A DNA stretch of 64,000 bases, from assembly GCF_002796605.1 (NCBI RefSeq), contig NZ_CP024923.1, positions 4,409,501 to 4,473,500 on the forward strand, given 5' to 3'. Source of the stretch: Sphingomonas psychrotolerans (GTDB lineage Bacteria > Pseudomonadota > Alphaproteobacteria > Sphingomonadales > Sphingomonadaceae). Position numbers and translations under genes: made by a program. Below the pieces are notes generated by a model. The model ran no database searches. It was not told the DNA's origin and saw only the letters and a program-made list of their open reading frames with translations. Below, piece by piece: positions 31,795 to 40,434 of the stretch (positions are counted from its first letter, which is position 1; each line of letters starts with the position of its first letter).

Positions 31795-33529
31795 CCGGAT
31801 CGGTCGAAGCGCGCAGCGTCTCGTCGATCACCGAGGCGAGAGCCTCAAGTCGATAGGGCTTGAGCAATACCGGGCGGCCCCCCGCGCCGGAGCGTGAGAT
31901 TTCGTCGCTATAGCCGGTGGTCAGGATCACCGGCAGCTGCGGATTCATGGCCGTGAGCGCGTCGGCCAATTCGAGGCCACTCATCCCGGGCATCACCACG
32001 TCGCTCAGCACCAGGTCGAACTGTGCCACCCGTGCTACTTCGAGCGCTTCGCCCCCCGATTTCGTGCGGACTACGTGGTGGCCGAGTTCGCGCAGCAGGG
32101 TTTCGGCGAACTCGCCTACCGCCTCATTGTCCTCGACGAGCAGCACCGATCCGGTGCGGCCGCTGTTCGACGCGCTCTGTTGCGCCTCTTGAGGCTTGCT
32201 TTGCTCGAGCTCGCTACGCGGGAGCAGGATAGTCACATGCGTGCCGTGGCCGGGCGCGCTCTCGATGCGGAGGTCGCCGCCCGATTGAGTCGCGAAGCCA
32301 TAGACCTGGCTGAGCCCGAGCCCGGTCCCCTTGCCGGCGGCCTTGGTGGTGAAAAAGGGCTCCATCGCACGTTCGATCGTCGCGGCGTCCATGCCGGTGC
32401 CGGTGTCGGCGACCGATAGCGCGATCATCGGACCATGCTCTCCGGTCTCGTGTGCGGTGGCGATGTGGAGCGTGCCGCCATCGGGCATCGCGTCGCGGCC
32501 GTTGACGGCGATATTGAGCACTGCCGAGACGAGCTGCGCGCGATCGGCCTCGACGGCGCATATGCCGTCGGCGAGATCGGTCTCGACGATCACGCGCTCG
32601 CCCAGCGTCCGGTCGAGCAACTCGGTCATCCCGGCGACCATCGCATTGACGTCGATTACCTCCGGCTTGAGCGGTTGACGGCGGGCGAAGGCGAGCAACT
32701 GGCTGGTCAGCGCTGCCGCGCGCGCCGCAGCCTGGACGATTGCATCGGCATATCGCTTGCGGCGGTCCTCCCCGAGATTTGGCCGTAACAGCATGTCGGC
32801 CGAACCTTGGATGACGGTGAGCAAATTGTTGAAGTCGTGTGCGATGCCGCCGGTCAGCTGGCCGAGTGCTTGCATCTTCTGCGCCTGACGAAGCTGTTCT
32901 TCAGCCTTGGCGCGCTCGGCGACCTGATGGGTGAGCTCGGCATTGGTTTCGGCGAGTGCGGTGGCCCGGGTCTCGAGTTCGCGATTGGCGCGGCTCAAGG
33001 CCGCCTGCGCGACGCCCAGCACCGCCGCCACGAGTGCGGCCATGACGATGAGCAGGCCGATGATCAGATAGCGGCGCACCCGGGTTGAAAAGGGCTGAGG
33101 GTCGACGGCGATGAATGCGGTGCCGATTTGCTCGCCCGCGCGCGTGACCGCCACCTGCGCGGTGACCGCGTCGCCACCGTCGGCGCCCAGTCCGGCGAGC
33201 CGCCCGGGAATGGCTTGCCCATTACGGGCATATCCTGCGAGCAGCAGGCCGGCACGATCGTAGATCGCCGCCAGCCGGATCTGGCGGTTGACTCGAAGGG
33301 TATCGACCGACTCGCGCGCGGCGGCAGCGTCTCCAAAGTCCAGCGCCGCGACCACGCTGGCGGCGAGGATGTCGGTCTGGGCGTGCGTTTCGCGCTGCTT
33401 CTGGCTCAGATAGCTAGCTTCGCCCTGAACGACAGTGAGGATGCCGCCGAGCAGCAGCAGCGCGACCAGCACCGCGGTGATCGCGATCGGAAAGCTGCGC
33501 CAGCGGCCGGTGATGTCCTCGATCCGCAT
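31781..33529 (-). CDS. Hybrid sensor histidine kinase (YfiR-linked)
   Basis: The 582-residue product has a transmembrane segment at about 13-33, a periplasmic sensor region and a second membrane segment at about 154-178. A coiled-coil leads to a HisKA domain with His231 in GGIAHDFNNLL. The ATPase domain shows NGRDAMPDGG, DTGTGMD and GKGTGLGLSQ, and a C-terminal receiver has LVLSDVVMPGMSG. The start ATG shares one base with the stop codon of the upstream YfiR-like gene (TAATG), so the two are coupled and the kinase frame upstream of this ATG is not used. With a TonB receptor and YfiR-like protein it forms an envelope-sensing operon. No separate output regulator is seen. Confidence 0.88.
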   Translation of the reverse strand: MRIEDITGRWRSFPIAITAVLVALLLLGGILTVVQGEASYLSQKQRETHAQTDILAASVVAALDFGDAAAARESVDTLRVNRQIRLAAIYDRAGLLLAGYARNGQAIPGRLAGLGADGGDAVTAQVAVTRAGEQIGTAFIAVDPQPFSTRVRRYLIIGLLIVMAALVAAVLGVAQAALSRANRELETRATALAETNAELTHQVAERAKAEEQLRQAQKMQALGQLTGGIAHDFNNLLTVIQGSADMLLRPNLGEDRRKRYADAIVQAAARAAALTSQLLAFARRQPLKPEVIDVNAMVAGMTELLDRTLGERVIVETDLADGICAVEADRAQLVSAVLNIAVNGRDAMPDGGTLHIATAHETGEHGPMIALSVADTGTGMDAATIERAMEPFFTTKAAGKGTGLGLSQVYGFATQSGGDLRIESAPGHGTHVTILLPRSELEQSKPQEAQQSASNSGRTGSVLLVEDNEAVGEFAETLLRELGHHVVRTKSGGEALEVARVAQFDLVLSDVVMPGMSGLELADALTAMNPQLPVILTTGYSDEISRSGAGGRPVLLKPYRLEALASVIDETLRASTDPASAS

Positions 33530-34083
33530 TATTGGGGGCGCTGCTTCACATCGACCGCCAATGCAAGCAATCGTGAACTGATGCCGATCCCATCCCCCGC
33601 CGCCGCGGCGTCGTCGATGTGGAAGCGCACCCGGGCTCCCTCCACCGCGAAATGGATCATGCCGCGCGGCTGGCCCCAGCGGCTGTCGGTGATCGTCAGC
33701 GTCGGCTGCCGGCGGAGCGTCGCGAGGATCTGCGTGGTCTGCTGCGCATTCGTGCCGGCGACATAGGCGGCGTGGCAGCCCGTGACCGCTGCCGCATCGG
33801 CATTGGCGAACCGGCGGACAGCGATCGGCCGGCCGTCGACGATCTCGTTCGCCGCCGCACGATCGAGCCCCTGCCCAAACGGGTCGCGGCCGATCACGCA
33901 CAGATAGAAAGGCTGCCCGGCCTCGGGCCGAACGCTCGCCGGCAGTTCGATGTAGCGCACGAACTTGGGAAGGAACGCCGCCTTCACGGCGTCTTCGCTC
34001 GCTTGCCGCCCGGTCCCTGCCGAAGCGGACGGCACGCTCACCGCGACGGCGCAGAGCGCGAAGAAGAGCCGGGTGGCACGCAT
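33529..34083 (-). CDS. YfiR family periplasmic protein (DUF4154)
   Basis: The 184-residue product has a signal peptide (MRATRLFFALCAVAVSVPSA) and the YfiR/HmsC-like opening SEDAVKAAFLPKFVRYIELP, FYLCVIGRDPFG and the late motif MIHFAVEGARVRFHID. In Pseudomonas YfiR holds back the cyclase YfiN in the periplasm. Here the partner is likely the sensor of the coupled histidine kinase (inference). It is joined to the TonB receptor by TGATG and to the kinase by TAATG, so the three are one translational unit. Confidence 0.85.
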   Translation of the reverse strand: MRATRLFFALCAVAVSVPSASAGTGRQASEDAVKAAFLPKFVRYIELPASVRPEAGQPFYLCVIGRDPFGQGLDRAAANEIVDGRPIAVRRFANADAAAVTGCHAAYVAGTNAQQTTQILATLRRQPTLTITDSRWGQPRGMIHFAVEGARVRFHIDDAAAAGDGIGISSRLLALAVDVKQRPQ

Positions 34084-35957
34084 CAGAAACGCAGCCGGGT
34101 TCCGGCATAGACGCTGCGCTCGATCCACTGCGCGCGCTGGATATCGTTGCTCTCGAGATGCCTGGCGTGGAGCAGATTGTCGCCGGCGACATAGAGCTCG
34201 ACTGCATCGCTCAGCTTGAAGCTGAGCCGCGCATCGGCTTCGACATAGCCCTGGATCTGGGGACTATCGAGGCCGTCCACTGCCCGCAGACCGAGATCGA
34301 ACAACACGCCCTGCGGAAGCGTCATGCGGGAGCGCAGCGCGAACTGATAATCGGGATCCTGGCCGAGCGAGGCGCCGGCGCTGAGATCGATCGCGCCGGG
34401 GCGAACCTCGAAATCCTTGTGCAACCGGGCGGCGCTGCCGGTCACCCGCCACCATGGCGTGAGCTGCTGCGTCACTGCGGCTTCGGCGCCCCAGGTGGTG
34501 CCGCGCAGATCGTTGCTGAGCTGGAGCGGGAACGGGTTGCCGATGAAGGTGACGCTGCGCAGATCGCTGTAGCGATTGTAGAACACGGACAGCGACAGCG
34601 AGGTCGACGATGTCGGCTGGCCGCGATAGCCGGCCTCGAAAGCGGTCAGCTTCTCCGCGGCGAATTCGCTGGCCCTGGCGACGAGGCCCGGCGCGTTGAG
34701 GTCGCGGTCGATGCGTGACGGGGTTCGCACCGCCCGGGAGACCGCCGCCCAGAGCAGTGCCCGCTCGCCCGGCTGCCATGCCAGCCGCAAATTGGGGAGC
34801 AACTGGACTCCGGTGTTGGAGGAACTCTCGAGCTTGGCGCCGACGGTCAGCGACAGCGTCCGCGTCAGGGCGATACGATCCTGGACGAAGGCATTGCCGA
34901 TCCACAGCCGGGCACTCTCGGGATCGAGGCGGAAGGCGTTGAGCCGGTTTACGAACAAGTCGTGCGTCGTCCGGCCGCCGGCGCCGGCGACGAGATCGTG
35001 CGCGCCGCTGGCCAGATTATATTGCAGCTCGGCATCGAAGGTCTCGAGGCTGTTGAGGGTCAGCAGCTCGCGGCGGCGGAAATAATCATAATAGGCCTGT
35101 ACGCGCAGCGACGAGGCGCCGGTCAGTTCGCGGGTCCAGCGGCCGAGGATATTGTGCCCGCGATTGCCGTCGCCCGGCGACCAGAAGCGGTCGCTGTCGA
35201 ACACGTCGCCTTGCAGCGTGAAGCTGTCCGCTTCGCCGTGCACGTCGGCGCGGAAGCCGGCCTGCCAGCCCCGGATGGCGTCGTTTGCGGTGGCGGTGCT
35301 CGTGGCGGTATCCGGCATGCCCTCGCGATCGAACCAATTGCCGTAGACGCGGACCGCGGCGTCGCTGCCGAGCGCGAAACCGTAGCGCGCGCCGACCGTC
35401 CGTTCGCGGGCGCCGGCGGTGCCGCGGACCAGCCCGCCCTGGGCGTCGAAGGCGTCCTTCGAGAGCACGTTGATCACGCCGTTCACCGCATTGGGGCCAT
35501 AGAGCGTGCCACCGGGGCCGTTGATCACTTCGATCTGGGCGATGTCCTCGAGCAACGGCGAGCGCAGATCCCAGAACACCCCCGAATGGAGCGTCGAATA
35601 GCCGCTGCGCCCGTCGACAAGCAGAAGCAGCTTGTTCGACGGTTCATAGCCGCCGAAGCCGCGGGCGCTGACGGCATATTGCGCCGCGTTGAGCCGCTGG
35701 ACCTGGACGCCGGGCGCCTCGCGAAGCAGTTCGGGAAGCGACGTGGCCGCCGAGCGCAGGATATCGTCGTTGGTGATCACCCATGCGGCGTTGGGAACGC
35801 GACTCAGCGGTTCCTCGCGCTTGGATGCCGAGCGGACCGGCAATTCCGCCAGCTCCTCGATCGACAGCGTGGAAAGATCCTGCGGCTCCTCATCCGTCGC
35901 AGCGGCGGCGGGAAAGGGCGCGAGGAACAAAAGGGGCGCCCACCATCGGCTTTGCAT
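34083..35957 (-). CDS. TonB-dependent receptor (YfiR-kinase operon)
   Basis: The 624-residue product is a compact CirA/BtuB-sized receptor. It has a signal peptide (MQSRWWAPLLFLAPFPAAAA), the motif LSTLSIEELAELPV typical of this receptor subgroup, a plug (RGFGGYEPSNKLLLLVDGR, GPGGTLYGPNAVNGVINV) and a barrel ending VYAGTRLRF. The open frame begins with a GTG at 35969; I prefer the ATG at 35957 for its signal peptide. The LSIEELAELPV lead and operon with YfiR and a hybrid kinase match a recurrent three-gene module I recall from proteobacteria. The ligand is unknown. Confidence 0.88.
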   Translation of the reverse strand: MQSRWWAPLLFLAPFPAAAATDEEPQDLSTLSIEELAELPVRSASKREEPLSRVPNAAWVITNDDILRSAATSLPELLREAPGVQVQRLNAAQYAVSARGFGGYEPSNKLLLLVDGRSGYSTLHSGVFWDLRSPLLEDIAQIEVINGPGGTLYGPNAVNGVINVLSKDAFDAQGGLVRGTAGARERTVGARYGFALGSDAAVRVYGNWFDREGMPDTATSTATANDAIRGWQAGFRADVHGEADSFTLQGDVFDSDRFWSPGDGNRGHNILGRWTRELTGASSLRVQAYYDYFRRRELLTLNSLETFDAELQYNLASGAHDLVAGAGGRTTHDLFVNRLNAFRLDPESARLWIGNAFVQDRIALTRTLSLTVGAKLESSSNTGVQLLPNLRLAWQPGERALLWAAVSRAVRTPSRIDRDLNAPGLVARASEFAAEKLTAFEAGYRGQPTSSTSLSLSVFYNRYSDLRSVTFIGNPFPLQLSNDLRGTTWGAEAAVTQQLTPWWRVTGSAARLHKDFEVRPGAIDLSAGASLGQDPDYQFALRSRMTLPQGVLFDLGLRAVDGLDSPQIQGYVEADARLSFKLSDAVELYVAGDNLLHARHLESNDIQRAQWIERSVYAGTRLRF

Positions 35958-36099
35958 CAAGTCCGGCACTCACTCGTTGCTGCCCCCCGGCGCCCCGGCT
36001 TTGTCGTGCCGGGCGGGGCGGGGGTCAAGCACCCATCGAGTCGCGGCGTAACGGCGCGCGGGCCCGCAGGCGAGTACGGGCCTTTGCGGAATGGTGCGG

Positions 36100-36270
36100 T
36101 CAGCGCAGTTTAACCGTCTCTTCCGTCGAGTCGGCGCGCTTGCTCGCGGCGATGCGGGCCGCATAGCTGCGTGCCATTTTCTGATGCGCGATCCGGGCCG
36201 GCGCGCAATCCGCGGCGGCGGCGCGGGCGACTTCGTCGGCATGGCGTCGATTCAAATAGTCTTGGTCCAT
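36100..36270 (-). CDS. Small conserved-type protein, 56 residues
   Basis: From the ATG at 36270, preceded by GGAGCTTGCC, this encodes a charged, helical protein (MDQDYLNRRHADEVARAAAA, then HQKMARSYAARIAASK). The MDQDYLNRRH start is of a kind I recall from small hypothetical proteins of sphingomonads. No function is known. The open frame extends upstream to 36381, but only the internal ATG has a ribosome binding site. Confidence 0.6.
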   Translation of the reverse strand: MDQDYLNRRHADEVARAAAADCAPARIAHQKMARSYAARIAASKRADSTEETVKLR

Positions 36271-36472
36271 GGCAAGCTCCTGAATATCAGTAAGCGGGAG
36301 CACGGTCCTGGCTCTCAGCCACCGGCGCTTACGAAAAACGCGTGCCGGGGGTGAGTCGGGCCTTAGCACAGAGCCCGGCACTTGCCGAATCGTTCTGTGA
36401 CGAATTTGCAGGATTTCAGCAGCTTAACTTTGTTTCGGGCGCGCGACGATGCCGCCGCGCCCCGGCACAAGC

Positions 36473-36625
36473 TCAGCCGAGCACTTCGCGGACGGCGGCA
36501 CGGGCGACTTCGCGCGGGCACTGCTCGATCGGGAAGAGGCGGCGGTGAACGGGGATGAAGGCGTCGAACGCCTTGTGCGCGCCGCGAGTGATCTGGGTAT
36601 CCTGGATATGCGAGAAAAAGTTCAT
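36473..36625 (-). CDS. Small hypothetical protein, 50 residues
   Basis: From the ATG at 36625, preceded by CAGGAAATAG, the product reads MNFFSHIQDTQITRGAHKAF and ends REVARAAVREVLG. It has no membrane segment or signal peptide, and I do not recognise a domain. A good ribosome binding site and normal base composition support it as real. It lies near another small protein on the same strand. Confidence 0.5.
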   Translation of the reverse strand: MNFFSHIQDTQITRGAHKAFDAFIPVHRRLFPIEQCPREVARAAVREVLG

Positions 36626-36971
36626 TCTATTTCCTGTAGGGTGTTCGAACCGCCCCGGCTGCAGCGACCGACGGAATGCCGGCGGGGATGCGACGAAGCC
36701 GATGGCCTGTTGCAATGCCGTGCTGCGTAAAGGGCGAAAGGCGCCGCGGTTCCGTCCCATTTTCGCGGGGGGAACAGCCGCAATGCTGCGGGCGCCTGAA
36801 TGCTAGATAGGGTGGCAGGGTTAATGTTTCAATAACGGCCTCGTGGGTGGTCGAAGGGGCGACCGCGCGGGGCAGGTGAAGGCGTCGAGCCTCCGCTCCT
36901 TCCCGCGTGGCACGGTGGACCCCGGCACGAGGCCGGGGTGACGTAGAAGGGGCTTGCCCGACCCCCCGGCG
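36626..36971. other. Intergenic with one palindromic repeat
   Basis: This stretch of about 350 bases has no supported gene. It contains the ACCCCGGC/GCCGGGGT hairpin at 36919-36939 (listed separately) and the promoter region of the 50-residue protein. Confidence 0.5.
36919..36939. repeat. Intergenic palindrome ACCCCGGC-ACGAG-GCCGGGGT
   Basis: An 8-bp stem with a 5-base loop is embedded in GTGGACCCCGGC and GGGGTGAC, a form of interspersed palindrome I recall as common between sphingomonad genes. A broken relative occurs at 38761-38790 (GTCATCCTGGCC...GGGCCGGGATCC). There is no T tract, so it is not a canonical terminator. Confidence 0.55.
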
Positions 36972-37391
36972 TCAGTCCTTGAGGCTGGCGGGGACATTGC
37001 CGCCATTTTTGGCCAGCTCCTGCATCACTGCCTTGTGCAGCCAGAGATTCATTTCGGCCGACCCGTCCTTCTCGCCGCTATAGCCGAGCTCGGTGGCGAG
37101 CGCCTTGCGGTTGTCGAGGCTCGAATCGAGCCCGATCAGCTTCATCAGGTCGACGATCGACGTGCGCCAGTTGAGATCCGAAGTGCCGCGCTCGGTCTCG
37201 AAGACCATCAGCACATTCTCGACATCGACCGGGCCGGCGGGGGCCGCGGCGGGCGCGGCAGCCGCGGTCTCCTGCATCTGCGGCATCGCCGGGGCTGTGG
37301 TCTGGCCGGCGGGCGCCTGGCTGGGGGCGGCGGGCGCGGCGGCGGCCTTGTGGCCGAAAATGGCGTCCTTGATGCTGCCGAAAATGCTCAT
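36972..37391 (-). CDS. DUF3597 protein, internal start within the fusion frame
   Basis: The ATG at 37391 is preceded by AGGAG with about 8 bases spacing, and the 139 residues downstream form a complete DUF3597 protein. It has an N-terminal MSIFGSIKDAIFG helix, an Ala/Pro linker, and a C-terminal domain with SIVDLMKLIGLDSSLDNRKA and ELGYSGEKDGSAEMN. The C-terminal domain has a LysM-like size, but its function is not known. I think this start is used whether or not the upstream half is also translated as a fusion. Confidence 0.75.
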   Translation of the reverse strand: MSIFGSIKDAIFGHKAAAAPAAPSQAPAGQTTAPAMPQMQETAAAAPAAAPAGPVDVENVLMVFETERGTSDLNWRTSIVDLMKLIGLDSSLDNRKALATELGYSGEKDGSAEMNLWLHKAVMQELAKNGGNVPASLKD

Positions 37392-38624
37392 GGCGAATGC
37401 TCCTGTGCGAGCGCGCGGTTGCGCGGACAGGGGCTCAACGCACGAGCCGGCCGCGATATGCACGGCGGCGCGCGATTGGCGGCGTTTCTTGCCCCGACTG
37501 TCCGACGGCGCGGGCGGTTCGTTGGCCGGGGGCTCGGGCGGGCCGTCCGGCGCGGGGGCGGGCGCGGATCCGGCGACCTCGGCGATGGCCTCGGCGATGA
37601 AGCCGAAGAAGAGGTCGCGCTCGCGGCCCTCGGCGATCGCGCGTTCGGCGATCGCGGCGTGGTCGACCTCCAGGAAGGCTGCCAGTTCGCTGGTGCTCAA
37701 GCCGCGCGAATAGCCTTCGTCGCCAAAGTCGCCGTCCTCCTCGCCATCGAAATCCTCGGCCGGCGGAAACCGCGTGCGCCAGCCGTCGCTGCACGCGTCC
37801 CACCAGACCGGGTCGTCCTCGTCCTCGGGCAGGTCGGCGACGTCCGCCGATTGACTCGCTGCTTGACTCGCTTGACTCGTCTGGCGCTTTTCGGCGGGCT
37901 CGGGGGCGAGCGCGACCAGCCCGGCGGCCTCGGCGCGAAGCCATTGTTCGGCGGTCCAGCCGGCGCGGGCGGCGGGATCGAGATCGGCGGTTTCCACCGG
38001 ATCGGCGAGGTCGGTATGGGTGCGCAGCCAGCGATCGGCGCGGGCGAGCGCGCGGATCGGCGCGAGATCCTCCGCGCCGGCGGGCTTCATCCGCGCGTCG
38101 ACGAACACGGCCGCGCGGGCCGGGCCGCCATCGCGTTCGATCATCTCGAGATATTGGGCGAAGTCGGCGGCGACCAGCCGCGCGGCGGCGGTACCCTCGG
38201 CGACACCGGCCATGCGATCGAGCCGGTTGAGCACCGCCATTGCGTGGCGATTGTCGTGGCGGTGGCGGGTGACGATGCTGCCGTCGTCGCGGGTGACCAT
38301 GTCGCGGACGCCGTTGAAGGCGCGGTCCATCAGATTGTCGGCGAGCGCGTCGCGCGCCTTGAGCACCGCCGCCTCCCAGCCGAGCGCGAAGCCGGCCCCG
38401 CGCGGGGAGGCGCGCAGCGCATAAGCCGATTGCTTCGACAGGCCGACGATCGCGCAGCACTGGAGGACATTGTGCCCTTCGGACAGCGCTTCGAGGAAGC
38501 GGCGCTGCTTGTCGGGCGTCCAGCCATCGTGGCGGGTGCAGCCGGGCGGCGGGGCGAAGCCGTGGAATTCGGCGTGATCGAAACTTGCGGGCTCGTCGGG
38601 CAGGATCTGGGTCTGGGCGTTCAT
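36972..38624 (-). CDS. In-frame fusion: HTH-type hypothetical protein plus DUF3597
   Basis: This uninterrupted 550-residue frame has two unlike halves. Residues 1-370 are an acidic protein with an HTH-like segment (SEGHNVLQCCAIVGLSKQSA), resembling sphingomonad hypothetical proteins that recall phage terminase small subunits. It has an acidic stretch DLPEDEDDPVWWDACSD and a proline-rich end (PAPAPDGPPEPP). From residue 412 it is a normal DUF3597 protein beginning MSIFGSIKDAIFG. The junction (about residues 393-411) reads like translated spacer and contains a ribosome binding site for the DUF3597 ATG at 37391. The fusion may be real, or a small indel may have removed the first gene's stop. A TGA sits at the right place in another frame (37435). 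Confidence 0.6.
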   Translation of the reverse strand: MNAQTQILPDEPASFDHAEFHGFAPPPGCTRHDGWTPDKQRRFLEALSEGHNVLQCCAIVGLSKQSAYALRASPRGAGFALGWEAAVLKARDALADNLMDRAFNGVRDMVTRDDGSIVTRHRHDNRHAMAVLNRLDRMAGVAEGTAAARLVAADFAQYLEMIERDGGPARAAVFVDARMKPAGAEDLAPIRALARADRWLRTHTDLADPVETADLDPAARAGWTAEQWLRAEAAGLVALAPEPAEKRQTSQASQAASQSADVADLPEDEDDPVWWDACSDGWRTRFPPAEDFDGEEDGDFGDEGYSRGLSTSELAAFLEVDHAAIAERAIAEGRERDLFFGFIAEAIAEVAGSAPAPAPDGPPEPPANEPPAPSDSRGKKRRQSRAAVHIAAGSCVEPLSAQPRARTGAFAMSIFGSIKDAIFGHKAAAAPAAPSQAPAGQTTAPAMPQMQETAAAAPAAAPAGPVDVENVLMVFETERGTSDLNWRTSIVDLMKLIGLDSSLDNRKALATELGYSGEKDGSAEMNLWLHKAVMQELAKNGGNVPASLKD

Positions 38625-38926
38625 GGCTGGGTCCCCTGTGTTCGACTCGGAGGACTCGCCAGATATGCCGGAACGGGGGCTGTAGGAAAGGGGTTTGTTC
38701 GTTATTTGTTCTTTTTTTGGGAGAGGCGTGGCTCATAGGCAACATGCGCCGGCGACGTCCGTCATCCTGGCCTTGGGCCGGGATCCACCGTTGGGGCTGG
38801 GGGGAAGCTGGAGCGCTTGTCGGTCGCTGGCCGCGGAACAAGTCCGGGGTGACGAAGAAGATTGATTCACGCAAAGACACGAAGACGCAAAGAGTCAGAG
38901 ATATGCCGGCTTTCGGCGCCGAAACT
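38625..38926. other. Intergenic with degenerate repeats
   Basis: This gap of about 300 bases contains a partial GC-rich palindrome (38761-38790) and two copies of ACGCAAAG (38869-38876 and 38885-38892). It marks the boundary between GC-rich genes and the AT-rich gene that follows. No gene is seen. Confidence 0.5.
38869..38892. repeat. Short direct repeat ACGCAAAG x2
   Basis: Two ACGCAAAG units are separated by ACACGAAG, a near-copy, making three 8-base units in a row. I recall similar A-rich strings as interspersed elements in sphingomonad intergenic DNA. It sits at the 3' edge of the AT-rich gene. Confidence 0.4.
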
Positions 38927-40051
38927 CTACGCCTGACGTAGAGTTTCGCAAAACTTTATGTAGGACGGGCTTTTGAGGACGGGTCCAAAAAAAGCTTGTT
39001 TCTCCAAATCTTGGATATCTAGCTTATAACCAAGTGCGGAAGATTTCTTAAGAAATCCAATTACTTCGCGTACTTTTCCATTTTCGGCAGCTAAGGCTGC
39101 TTTCCAATAATAGGCCTCTCCTGCGTACTTCTTCAGCTCGGCAGATGAATTTTCGTATCTTTCTATGACTTCATTATAACCGGCAACTTCTTTAACAAAA
39201 TTCTCTTTTATGCCGAATGACAGCGATCTATATATTAACGATCGAGCAACGGTATCTTGAATATCATCATCTTCATAATCTGAATAATTTTCAATTACTC
39301 TGCTGTATGTCTCAATTTCTTGATCAGTTTTGCCAATTTTTCCGAAAGAAAGACCTAGATTAAATAAAGCTGTAGCTTTGGACGCCATTTCAGTGTCCGG
39401 ATGTGAAATTATTTCTTTGTTTAGATTAGCATATAGCTCCCAATTTTTTGCTCTCTCTGCCAATGCAGTCAGTCTAAATATATCATCTAGAGATCTTGCC
39501 TTATTAGGATTCGTATCAATGATTTCCAAAGGAGAAATTTTGGGAGGAATATCTTTTGCGGCCTCTCTCAAGGCGGTCATTCTTTCCGCCGCCTCCTGAG
39601 CTTGGGCTTCAACCGAGGCTGCATGGTCACCAGCGCTGGTCGCTGCTTGCTGAGCGGCATCCGCCGCTTTGAGGGCCAAAGTGGCGGCAGCTTTGGCAGA
39701 ATCGATTATTGCATCAATCTCTTTGCGTCGATCGGCGATTTCCGCTTGGGCAGCTTTTGCGGCTGCCTTTTCGGTGCGAAATCCGAAGCCAATGACTAGA
39801 ATAGTGAGCAATAGGCCAAACAGACCAATTAGGATTTCAAGCCTATCGTGGCTGGAAGAGGAAATTTCCTCCTTTGCTGAAATGATAGCTTCGCGATACG
39901 ATAAAGGCATCTGTTCAGGGGAGGTCGGGGCCGATTTGACGGGGGCACTGCTCCGCGATGACGCTGCTAACTCAGGTAGATGAGCCTCATTCGCCATGGT
40001 AGGCGAAAGAAAGATATTAAAGGCAAGAAAAAGTGAAAGCGCTTGTTTCAT
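38927..40051 (-). CDS. AT-rich membrane-anchored TPR-like protein, probably acquired
   Basis: The 374-residue product has a signal-like N-terminus (MKQALSLFLAFNIFLSPTMA), a transmembrane segment at about residues 72-90 (ILIGLFGLLLTILVIGFGF), and an Ala/Glu-rich coiled-coil at about 93-160. The C-terminal half has TPR-like helical repeats (ATALFNLGLSFGKIGKTDQE, then AGEAYYWKAALAAENGKV). The rest probably projects to one side of the membrane as a protein-binding platform. Base composition is strikingly different: 39181-39240 holds only 21 G/C of 60, where neighbours run near 65%. AAA, TTT and ATA codons are common. That points to recent transfer. I recognise no family, and no known partner lies beside it. 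Confidence 0.75.
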   Translation of the reverse strand: MKQALSLFLAFNIFLSPTMANEAHLPELAASSRSSAPVKSAPTSPEQMPLSYREAIISAKEEISSSSHDRLEILIGLFGLLLTILVIGFGFRTEKAAAKAAQAEIADRRKEIDAIIDSAKAAATLALKAADAAQQAATSAGDHAASVEAQAQEAAERMTALREAAKDIPPKISPLEIIDTNPNKARSLDDIFRLTALAERAKNWELYANLNKEIISHPDTEMASKATALFNLGLSFGKIGKTDQEIETYSRVIENYSDYEDDDIQDTVARSLIYRSLSFGIKENFVKEVAGYNEVIERYENSSAELKKYAGEAYYWKAALAAENGKVREVIGFLKKSSALGYKLDIQDLEKQAFFGPVLKSPSYIKFCETLRQA

Positions 40052-40434
40052 GGCGCGAGATTATTGACTGCGGCTCGGCCCATTACAAGACGAACCCGAG
40101 ATATTTTGCTACTTGTCAGATCACATTTCTGCGAAACGGTTCTTCGTGCCTCGCCGCCGATTTCCACAATACAGGAGCGTGGCCTCAACCTGTCTCCGCG
40201 ATTGGCTGGGGCTTTCGAGATAGCTCCGCAGGCACCGCCCACTCGTCCCTTTCCCCGGTTCAGCGTCGGTGCAAGGTACTTGCCCCGTAAAGCTCCGCGA
40301 CTCCTTCGCCATCACTTCCGGCGTGGCCTGCGCGACGATCTCCTCGCCCTTGACGCCGCCCTCGGGGGCGAGGGCGAGGGTCCAATCCGTGGTCTTGATG
40401 ACTCCGGCCTTCGCTGCGGGCTGATTGCGCTCGC
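40052..40434. other. Intergenic containing a uvrA remnant
   Basis: These roughly 380 bases include the promoter side of the AT-rich gene and the degenerate copy of the uvrA 3' end (40250-40405, listed separately). An open frame at 40121-40441 arises from the remnant and is not called as a gene. Confidence 0.6.
40250..40405 (-). pseudogene. Degenerate duplicate of the uvrA 3' end
   Basis: Read on the minus strand, this encodes VIKTTDWTLALAPEGGVKGE and onwards to RSFTG. It matches the last domain of the UvrA encoded at 41233 onwards at 30 of 40 residues by my count ([20 protein letters not shown] in the intact copy). After RSFTG one extra base shifts the frame, and KYLAPTLNRGKG then continues the UvrA match ([12 protein letters not shown]). 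It lacks the Walker and signature motifs, so it is a dead fragment. It lies in the same orientation about 1 kb from the true 3' end, with the nucleotidyltransferase gene pair between. Confidence 0.85.
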
